Source: an uncultured Kiritimatiellota bacterium (GTDB lineage Bacteria > Verrucomicrobiota > Kiritimatiellia > RFP12 > DVOR01). From it: 33,715 nucleotides of DNA. The translations under genes were made by a program, and so were the position numbers. Each line of letters starts with the position of its first letter. Position 1 is the stretch's first letter. Of the stretch, positions 25,681-33,715 are shown in pieces. The notes beneath the pieces are model-generated. The model had not been told where the DNA came from and searched no databases. It saw only the letters and a program-made list of their open reading frames with translations. The stretch lies in contig CALXMV010000024.1 in NCBI GenBank assembly GCA_944389565.1, forward strand, positions 1 through 33,715. The letters run 5' to 3'.

Positions 25681-25817
25681 AAAAGCGCGACCCTTGCAGG
25701 ACGCGCCAACCCGCCACAACGCTCCGCGCGACGCCGGCCGATGGGATCAACGCCCCGGATTATACCACATCCTCCCCGAAATCTTGACCAAATCTTGGCT
25801 AAAATCCCGTATCATCC
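25681..25817. other. Short gene-free gap after the NERD gene
   Basis: A run of six A and an imperfect GCGCG/CGCGC hairpin follow the NERD stop. AAATCTTG occurs twice near 25780-25795. The reverse strand has a perfect TATAAT (25759-25764) but no -35 partner. I see no gene. Confidence 0.4.
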
Positions 25818-28800
25818 TCACCCATTCCCACCCATTCCCTCCCATTCCCGCCCCGCGACAAATCCCGTCAAACCCCTTGACACGCCTACATTCCCCGCCA
25901 TTCCCAACGCCCTTCCCCCATTCTCCCCCTCCACCCCGCCCGAAAACTGGATGAACTCCTGCGCGATGTCCTCGGGCTGCACCTTGCGCAACGCCTCCAC
26001 GTTCGCCTCGTACCGCACGTCGCCGTCATTGACGGCCGCCTCGGCCTCCGCCAGCTTCGTTTTCACGTCGCCGGAAAGGTACGCTTCCGCCACCACGGGT
26101 TGCCCCGTGCGTGGGTTGAGGTAGACGCGCCCGGACAAATCCTTCAGCGTCTCCTCGGCGCTCTTGCCGATACGCCCCGCGATCCAATTCAGGTCCAGCC
26201 TGCCGGACGCCGCCAGATTCGCCAACATAGCGTCCACCGCCGTCGCGTAATGCTCAAGAGGCTTCCACGCGGGCTTGTTCACGCGTTTCGTGAAGATCGC
26301 GTTCTTCGTGATGGACTTCACGCCCTTGCCGTTCGCATTCCGCTCCACGATCTCAAGGCCAAGCAACTGCGACGACGCCGGGTCCGCGTACATCAACGCG
26401 CGGATCTTCGGCTCGTTCAGCGTCGGGGCCTTCTTCTTGCCGCCACCGTATCCGCGGGCCGTCTCCACGAACGCATCGTATGCCGCGTTCAGCTGTCGGC
26501 GCAACGCGCCCATCGTTTCCTCGGACGCGTCTTCCTTCAGCTCCTCCGCCGCCAGTTCGAACCGCACCTCGCGCAAATGCACGATCGCCTTCATGATCTC
26601 GCGCTCTTTCGGCGTCAGTTTCGTGTACGCGTCCGCGACGTCCTTCCACCGGTCAAAGTCAATGGGCTTCCCTTTGTTCACACCGCTCTTGACCCGACGA
26701 GGGTTTAGTTCGTACCGTGCCCGTTCTCCTTTCTCGTCGTAATCCACCACCTCGCGCCCAGACAAGGCCCCCATCGCGTTCTGAACGGCCAGGTAGAGCC
26801 TCCCGTCCGAGCCGACGAAATGCCCGCCTACCAAAAGCGAGGGGTGCGTCGCGCCGCCGCCGAGTTTCGCGACAGGCTGATCGGTAAGCCGATCCCGCAA
26901 TTCTTCCGGGGTCGGCGCTCCCGGATCGCGCGGCACGTACGCCCCATCCAAAGGGCTCCCGCTCTTTTGCAGCCAAGTGTGGATATAGAAATCGCTCGCT
27001 TCGCCGTCAATCGCCATCTCGGTCTGCGCCGAGTCGCGCCCATATCGCGTGCTCCTGCGAAGCGAGACCGTCGCCAACCATTCGTCACCGTCGACGACGT
27101 TCTTCCGCAGGGAATACATACCAAGCGCATTGGCACTGTTCGCCGCGTGCTCGTCTTTCAGCTTGAAATGGTTGGAAAGGTTGAAGTCGGGGACGGTCTC
27201 GCCGTTAGCGTTTGTGTATCCGCTCAGCGTGCGGGACTCGACCCAACCGTCGCGATTCGGGTCGTACGCGACCTGCTTGTCCCGCTTGCGGAAAATCACG
27301 ATGTCCGTGACGACCCGCGCGTCCACGGCCTTGAAAAGGTTGTCCGGCATACGGATCGCCTCCAGCAACTCCGCCCGCTCCGCGATCCACTTGCGCGACT
27401 CCGCGTTCTTTGCGTCCAAAAACGCGTGCGTCACCAGGAAGACCGCCACGCCACCCGGGCGCAACGCCTCGATCTGCTTCATGATGAAGAAGTTGTGGAG
27501 AGACGCCCCGTTCCCGTCCTTGAAGTTCCTGTCCGTGAGCTTCAGGCTCGAATACGGCGGATTCCCGACAATCAGATCGAACTGGTTCTTCGGCGCAGGT
27601 GCCTCCTGATAAGGCACCGTCAGGATGTCCGCCTTCGGGTACAGCTGCCGCGCGATCGCCGCCGATACCGGGTCCATCTCCACGCCGGAATAACGCGACC
27701 CTTTTAATTCCCAAGGCATGGTTCCGATGAATCGCCCCACGCCGAGCCCAGCCTCGAAGATCGCGAGGTTGCTGCCCTTCGCGCCCAAGCGCCTCACGAT
27801 GATATCCCACATCGCCCGGGCGATCTCGATCGGCGTGTAATGCGCGTACTGCACCGTGCGGCGCGCCGTCTCGAACTCCTCCTTCGTCAGGATGCCCTTC
27901 AGCGCCTCGCGCTCGGCCGCCCACTCCGCGTTATCCTCGTTGAAGAACTGCTCGCCGAGAGAGCCCCAGCCCGTGTAACGGGCCAAGATCTCCTGCTCGG
28001 AGGGCGTCGCCTGTCGGCCCTCGCCTTCCAACCGCTTCAACAACCTCAACGCTTCCACATTCGCGCGGATGCGCTTGTTCGGCGTGTTGAGGATCTCTTC
28101 GTAAACCTCTTGGGCCTTGATCAGGTAATTCTCGGTGGCGGGAGGCTCCGCCCCCTGGTTTACAGGATTCGGCTTTTGCGCAGGCTGCGGTGCAGACTCA
28201 TCCTGGCCTGCTCCTCTTCCTCCGTGTCCACCGGCAGATTGCTCGGGGGGATTCCCGACCCCCACGCCTCCAGCGCCTCCCTCAGGCTGCACGGGAACCG
28301 TTGCCCCGCCATCTCCTCCGCTTGCTCCGCCACGTTCCTCAGCTCGTCCGCCAACCCCTCGCCCGTCATCCGAAAGACCTTCAGCGGGTTGCTCACCAGC
28401 CAGTCCCTGAGAAACATCAACGCCTCCGGGCACGGGAACCGGTCGCTCGGGAACGCCATCCCCAACGCCTCCCACACCGTGTCCCCCGTCTCCGGGAGAT
28501 TCTTGTCCGCCCATCGTGCCGCCGCCTTGACCAGGCGAAGGCTGTACGCCGGTTCGCTCATTTCCGTTCTCCTTCTGTTGCCGGGGTTCAGCGTTCGTCC
28601 CCAGTGTACCATTTTTGGCCGCGTCCCGCGCGTCCTTCGCGCGAGCGATGTCATCATAGGGACTCCGATCGTCCGCCCAGCGGTCCAGCGACGTCCACCG
28701 ATAACCGTTCTTCGGGTCGTCCGCCAACGCCTGCATATGCCCATAATGCACCTTGCCGTTGTTCGGGTTCGTCCACTTCCCGTCCGGCTCGAAAAACACC

Positions 28801-30505
28801 ATGGCGCGATCCCCGGGCCGTCCGTCGGGCAGCCGGTCATGGACGTTCACGCCCTCGACCTCTACGGTCTCCATCCTCCCGCGCTTGCGGCTCCCCACCC
28901 ACTTGCGGACCTTCCCGGCCGCCGGCTCCAGCCAATAATCCTCCCAGCGGATATACGCCTTCCCGTCTTGGCCGACGCGGATGTCCCCATTCTTCGCGCC
29001 CGCCCAATCCGTCGGTGCCGGTTGCGGCGCGGGCGCCTGTTTCGGATCCGCCTGCGGCTCGGGTTGTTGCGTCTGCATGGCAGGTTCCGCCGTGGGTGCG
29101 GCCTGCGGCTCGGCTGGCGACTGTTGCGTAGTCTCGCTCGCCGCCGGTCCCGTCACCTCCTGCGGTTGCGCCTCGTTCCCGCGCTCCACGCGCTCGAAAA
29201 CCGTCTTCGCGTCAGACCGGCTCGGCTCGTCAAGGTTCAGGTCGCCTCGCAGATTCCCGACGGTCAGCCACGCGCCCTGCAAATAAGGCTTTAACGCTTC
29301 CCAAGCCTGACGCTGCCCGCGACTGTCCAGCAACCCAAACAGACGCCCCGAAAAGTCCTCGAACGTACGCATATCCGCGTTCGCGGCCAACAACGCGTCC
29401 AACAGTTTCGGAAGCCCAAAAATGATTTTGTCCCGTTGTGCATTATTATCGCCCGACGGCCCCTCGCGCAACATCCCAGCCTGTCCATTGCCGTTCCAAG
29501 ACGCCTCGCGCAACAGCCCGACGTCTTTTAGGAAGTCGTCCACCTTGTCGGCACCCTTCAGGGTCTTCTTCGGCTTGGCCGACTCCTTCGGAGCAGACGG
29601 TTTCGACTGTGGTTCGGGTCGCGGCGTGGACGGCGAGGTCTCGGCAGGCTTTGCAGGCTCCGCCTGCGGCGTGGGCAATCCTTGTGCCTCCGTCACCTTT
29701 TCGCGCTCGCCAGGCGTCCGCCAATCGGGCGGGTACACCTCCACAGTCCAGCCCTTGCTTCCATCTGCCTCGCGCCTGAGTTGGATGACCGCGTGCCCAC
29801 GGGAAGTGATCGTGTGCCGAGGCGACCCTTCGGAACGCGGCGCAATCGTGACGAAATGCCGCCCGCCTCTGGAGGTGACCGACGTGTTAGGCAACTCGTC
29901 GGCCAACGTGTCGGCGCTCTCGTCCCACGCCCCCCACATATCGCCATCCAAAGTGATGACGATCGAGTCCGCGGGGGCAAAGCCCTCCTTGACAAGCAAT
30001 GCCTTGACGTCCCGCGACACATCCGCAACCCATCCATTGCCAAGATCCCCCGGACGCGCGCCGGGGATGCTCGCCAATTGGATCAGTCCGTCCGAAAGCG
30101 AGACGTCCTTGATCCCGGCCTCCTCAAGACGTTTGATCGCCTCCTCGCGCTTCCGCCTTTCTTCTTTCCGGCGCCTGTCCGCGTTCGCGAAGATCTTCTC
30201 GATCGTGCTTAGCGTATTCAGGTCTTTCAGCGCCTCCTGATTGAAAATCCCGCCATTCTCGAACGGCCTCGTGAAGTTCTTCTCGCTCGGCTCAACGGCC
30301 TCAGGCTTCACCTCCGGCGGCTGCTGTTGCGCGTGCGCGCCGTTCCACAGGATGTACGCGCGGTCTGTGAATGTCTCGGCGGAGCCATAGTGGTAATCGC
30401 GCGAGAAATCACGTGTGACCATAATGACTGGAATACGCGCATTGGCAGCGCGATCTCGGATAGGGAGATCGTTCTTTATGACCTTGGTCTTGTTTTGTTT
30501 TTCTT
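25818..30505 (-). CDS. Polyvalent phage/ICE protein fragment with N6-adenine DNA methylase domain
   Basis: One continuous frame of about 1560 codons, cut at its 5' end by the CRISPR array; it even runs into the first repeat and spacer. The first ATG outside the array is at 30422, without a ribosome-binding site. The upstream third has helical and Pro/Gln-rich linker segments (TQQSPAEPQAAPTAEPA) and short globular parts. A Gly-rich linker at 28160-28561 overlaps a nested gene. Then comes a methylase: ARYTGWGSLGEQFF, motif I EAGLGVGRF (about 27729-27755), motif IV NPPY (27552-27563) and LRPGGVAVFLVTHAFLDAKN. The helicase half that usually follows in this family is missing: after ANVEALRKVQPEDI the frame passes to AQEFIQFSGG and then low-complexity Gly-rich sequence. 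In phages and conjugative elements such proteins counter restriction. This copy is probably inactive. A spacer of the array matches it at 28580-28612. Confidence 0.7.
25821..25850 (-). repeat. Three tandem 10-bp units, potential G-quadruplex
   Basis: The unit CCCATTCCC plus one base is repeated three times. On the reverse strand this gives six GGG runs separated by AAT or one base, a canonical quadruplex motif. It lies at the very end of the methylase fragment's open frame, beyond recognisable coding sequence. Confidence 0.75.
28160..28561 (-). CDS. Nested small gene inside the polyvalent protein linker
   Basis: A 133-codon frame starting MSEPAYSLRLVKAAARWADK and ending SLHRSLRKSRIL. AAGGAG stands 7 nt before the ATG, the best ribosome-binding site in the accessory region. 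It looks like a small helical soluble protein with Trp, Phe and acidic stretches (PVDTEEEEQARM). In this frame third positions are nearly all G or C in the first 60 codons; in the overlapping polyvalent frame (shifted by one base) they are mixed, and that frame reads as Gly/Pro repeats. So this is likely the older coding sequence. Family not recognised; small phage regulatory or anti-defence proteins are possible but unproven. Confidence 0.6.
   Translation of the reverse strand: MSEPAYSLRLVKAAARWADKNLPETGDTVWEALGMAFPSDRFPCPEALMFLRDWLVSNPLKVFRMTGEGLADELRNVAEQAEEMAGQRFPCSLREALEAWGSGIPPSNLPVDTEEEEQARMSLHRSLRKSRIL
28580..28612 (-). other. Protospacer matched by spacer 36 of the CRISPR array
   Basis: All 33 bases are identical to the spacer at 32820-32852; the identity stops exactly at both repeat borders. 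In crRNA orientation (minus strand) the 5' flank is AAA, not the TTC expected as a type I-C PAM. It lies 18 nt upstream of the nested gene's start codon. Confidence 0.95.
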
Positions 30506-33500
30506 GTTTCAATTCACGCGCCCGTGAGGGCGCGACCCTTGAGCACGTCGGCAAAACCGTCGCGCAACGCATTTCAATTCACGCGCCCGTGAGGGCGCGA
30601 CATAGCGATATTCTGCATAGCGTTCTTGATAACCATTTCAATTCACGCGCCCGTGAGGGCGCGACTTCATCGAGAGCACGCTTGATGATTTTATTCGGAA
30701 TTTCAATTCACGCGCCCGTGAGGGCGCGACCGTAGCGATACTCCGCATATCTCTCTTGATAACCATTTCAATTCACGCGCCCGTGAGGGCGCGACGATGG
30801 AGTCACCGGGATTGTCCTGCTCGCCCATATTTCAATTCACGCGCCCGTGAGGGCGCGACAACGGCTACGTCCAATCTGAGCCTGGGGCGCCTGGATTTCA
30901 ATTCACGCGCCCGTGAGGGCGCGACCACAGACCTATCGTAGTTGATCTTTTTAGCAGTCATTTCAATTCACGCGCCCGTGAGGGCGCGACTATAACGACA
31001 GTTTGCGCGGGGGGGGCCCGAACGATTTCAATTCACGCGCCCGTGAGGGCGCGACAGACTCGTTAGCCGTATCAGCCGCAAACGCGGCATTTCAATTCAC
31101 GCGCCCGTGAGGGCGCGACTGAAAGCTGATGCCCTTACCTTCGTTTTTTCCGAATTTCAATTCACGCGCCCGTGAGGGCGCGACGAGGTCTTATCTCAGG
31201 TGCTTACGCCGATAAGACATTTCAATTCACGCGCCCGTGAGGGCGCGCCGAGGTCTTATCTCAGGTGCTTACGCCGATAAGACATTTCAATTCACGCGCC
31301 CGTGAGGGCGCGACGCGCCTTCTGCTTAGTGCGTCGATCGGTAAAACTATTTCAATTCACGCGCCCGTGAGGGCGCGACTCAGGATTATCCTGCTCGCCC
31401 ATAAACCGTTGGATTTCAATTCACGCGCCCGTGAGGGCGCGACACGAGCCACTGGTTTGGGCCACCGGGTTAACGACATTTCAATTCACGCGCCCGTGAG
31501 GGCGCGACGCACAGGCTCGACGGGCGCGGGGGCAGGCTTGGATTTCAATTCACGCGCCCGTGAGGGCGCGACGCGCCCTCGTCTCCAGGCCGAGGGCGTC
31601 GCGGGCATTTCAATTCACGCGCCCGTGAGGGCGCGACCTCAAGAAAATTACCACGAAGCTCCACAATGAGCTATTTCAATTCACGCGCCCGTGAGGGCGC
31701 GACTCTGGCGTTTCCACAAGATTCGTCCCACGCTCGCATTTCAATTCACGCGCCCGTGAGGGCGCGACGAGAGTGTCGCGATGATGAGAGCAACGCCGAC
31801 GAGATTTCAATTCACGCGCCCGTGAGGGCGCGACATGGCGCGGAGATTGCCGACCCCAAGGCCGGCCTCAATTTCAATTCACGCGCCCGTGAGGGCGCGA
31901 CTCACGGGACGGAGCCGGAGTTCGTGCGCATAAAAATTTCAATTCACGCGCCCGTGAGGGCGCGACACGGCGGGGTCCGTCAACTTAATTTTTTCGAGAA
32001 AATTTCAATTCACGCGCCCGTGAGGGCGCGACGGCTTTTGGTCGTATAATACCAAATCGGTTTATATTTCAATTCACGCGCCCGTGAGGGCGCGACGGTG
32101 GGGGGAGTCGAAGCGCATTTAAGGTCATGAGATTTCAATTCACGCGCCCGTGAGGGCGCGACCCAATAATCCACCCGTGCTCGACGAAAGACCGCATTTC
32201 AATTCACGCGCCCGTGAGGGCGCGACTTGCCGTACGACCACACATTATCCAACAGAGCCGAAATTTCAATTCACGCGCCCGTGAGGGCGCGACACCGGCG
32301 GCAAAATAGCGCACCTTGCCGACGACGATTTCAATTCACGCGCCCGTGAGGGCGCGACCGTCGGTGCCGGGCAAATTGCGACGCCCCAGTTACGGTTTCA
32401 ATTCACGCGCCCGTGAGGGCGCGACCCAGTCGGACGATTTGCTTTAATGGTATCATACAGTTTCAATTCACGCGCCCGTGAGGGCGCGACGCTCAAATTC
32501 GGTAACGATGCGTTGGTTTTTGCCGTTTCAATTCACGCGCCCGTGAGGGCGCGACAAATTGTCGAAAAACTGTGCATGAAATGTGTAAGTTTCAATTCAC
32601 GCGCCCGTGAGGGCGCGACGTCGTTTTGTGTGGCATTTTTGCCGTCAAGGATCTTGTTTCAATTCACGCGCCCGTGAGGGCGCGACTCACCGCCCGCCTC
32701 GTGGAAATCGACGGCTTTGCTCGTTTCAATTCACGCGCCCGTGAGGGCGCGACGCAGGTGGGCCGAGCGCCTCGCCAACAGCCTCGACGTTTCAATTCAC
32801 GCGCCCGTGAGGGCGCGACGCCGGGGTTCAGCGTTCGTCCCCAGTGTACCATGTTTCAATTCACGCGCCCGTGAGGGCGCGACTCGCCGAGGACTTCCAC
32901 GCGCCCACGATGCCCGGGGTTTCAATTCACGCGCCCGTGAGGGCGCGACCATTCCGATCGCCCGACTGTGGGACTACTATGAGGTTTCAATTCACGCGCC
33001 CGTGAGGGCGCGACCAGGCGACGCACGACCCATGCGGATGGCGGGATGGTTTCAATTCACGCGCCCGTGAGGGCGCGACGTACAACTCGCCGTTATAGAC
33101 GACTTGTTCACCGTTTCAATTCACGCGCCCGTGAGGGCGCGACAGTTGGCGCTCGACGAAGCGAAATCGATAGATGGGTTTCAATTCACGCGCCCGTGAG
33201 GGCGCGACTGTTGTGGTAGTTTGTTGTAGTAGTTTCAAATTTGTTTCAATTCACGCGCCCGTGAGGGCGCGACATGGCTCAACGTTATTGTCAGTCCGCA
33301 CAATATAATCGTTTCAATTCACGCGCCCGTGAGGGCGCGACTGTCATACCATACGGCGCCGATACCAGGGCGGCGTTTCAATTCACGCGCCCGTGAGGGC
33401 GCGACAGGCGAAGGCCAAGGAGACGGCCAAAGCAACTGCGGTTTCAATTCACGCGCCCGTGAGGGCGCGACCCTCATACCACGGCTCAGCGAGCTCGGAG

Positions 33501-33715
33501 TTGACGGTTTCAATTCACGCGCCCGTGAGGGCGCGACACGAGCTGGAAAAAGAGTTTGCGAGCGACCCCGTCTGTTTCAATTCACGCGCCCGTGAGGGCG
33601 CGACTGCCTGCTCCGGGAAATAGCGTTCGGCTTCTGCCGTTTCAATTCACGCGCCCGTGAGGGCGCGACGAGGGTACCACCAGCGGGCAAGTGAAGATCA
33701 TCATGTTTCAATTCA
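30506..33715 (-). CRISPR. Type I-C-like CRISPR array, 49 full repeats and part of a fiftieth
   Basis: Repeats are 31 bp; spacers are 33-37 bp. In crRNA orientation (minus strand) the repeat starts GTCGCGCCC, has a TCAC loop and GGGCGCG as the second stem arm, and ends GTGAATTGAAAC or GTGAATTGAAAT, the pattern of subtype I-C. The leader should therefore lie to the right of 33715 and the old (trailer) end is at 30506. The last base of the repeat is C in repeat 1, T in repeats 2-29 (30571-32358) and C in repeats 30-50 (from 32395). Repeat 12 (31219-31249) has one internal change. Spacers 11 and 12 are identical. No cas gene or leader is in the window. The array is cut off by the window edge after 11 bases of repeat 50. 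Confidence 0.98.
32820..32852 (-). other. CRISPR spacer 36 with a full-length match inside the window
   Basis: This spacer equals 28580-28612 in the polyvalent methylase fragment over 33 of 33 bases. It is in the leader-side half of the visible array, so it was gained relatively late. Confidence 0.95.

Noticed and set aside
25759..25764. Perfect TATAAT on the minus strand
   Set aside because: No -35 at 16-19 bp, and the transcript would only be antisense to the NERD gene.
32359..32394. Similarity of spacer 29 to sequence near 29011
   Set aside because: Only about 13 bases agree, not beyond what GC-rich sequence gives by chance.
30415..33623. Many plus- and minus-strand open frames with repeated NSRAREGAT, SIHAPVRAR or VAPSRARELK peptides
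   Set aside because: They are translations of the CRISPR repeat; peptide periodicity follows the repeat-spacer unit.

Overview
The window is a GC-rich bacterial chromosome segment. An inner-membrane-anchored PEP-CTERM exported protein, a large secreted family 3 glycosidase and the ribosomal gene content fit a Gram-negative polysaccharide degrader. I infer the PVC superphylum (Verrucomicrobiota, Kiritimatiellota or Lentisphaerota), but no 16S rRNA gene is present to prove it.

Layout. Positions 3-268 hold three minus-strand tRNA genes (Pro-CGG, Leu-CAG, Glu-CUC) behind a good promoter. Positions 619-3961 hold two plus-strand genes for exported proteins: a GH3 beta-glycosidase and a PEP-CTERM protein with its own sigma70-type promoter. 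A bidirectional terminator at 3991-4016 separates them from a long minus-strand block of translation genes. Read 5' to 3' from 21114 down to 4033, that block is fusA-rpsJ-rplC-rplD-rplW-rplB-rpsS-rplV-rpsC-rplP-rpmC-rpsQ-rplN-rplX-rplE-rpsN-rpsH-rplF-rplR-rpsE-rplO-secY-adk-map, then a second promoter and rpmJ-rpsM-rpsK-rpsD-rpoA-rplQ. There is no room for rpmD (L30) between rpsE and rplO, or for infA between map and rpmJ. GC-rich hairpins with 4-nt loops sit in three of the wider intercistronic gaps.

From about 21250 the window turns accessory. A repeat-rich gene-free stretch leads into two minus-strand fragments of phage or conjugative-element polyvalent proteins. One (21409-24294) has a tape-measure-like segment and a MuF-C-like domain. 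The other (25818-30505) has low-complexity linkers and an N6-adenine DNA methylase whose helicase half is missing. Between them, on the other strand, lie an unrecognised partial gene and an intact NERD-domain protein with a zinc ribbon. Inside the linker of the methylase fragment a 133-codon gene is nested in another frame, with its own Shine-Dalgarno site and a much more host-like codon pattern.

The right end, from 30506 to beyond the window edge, is a type I-C-like CRISPR array with 49 full repeats, the start of a fiftieth, and 49 spacers. No cas gene is in the window. The array is read on the minus strand, so its leader and probably its cas genes lie to the right. One spacer (32820-32852) is identical over all 33 bases to 28580-28612 in the methylase fragment, without a canonical TTC PAM. 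Two further spacer pairs come from homologous coding sequences that differ only by synonymous changes, so the array repeatedly sampled a diverging family of mobile elements. The phage remnants, the NERD gene and the array together look like a site of conflict with such elements.
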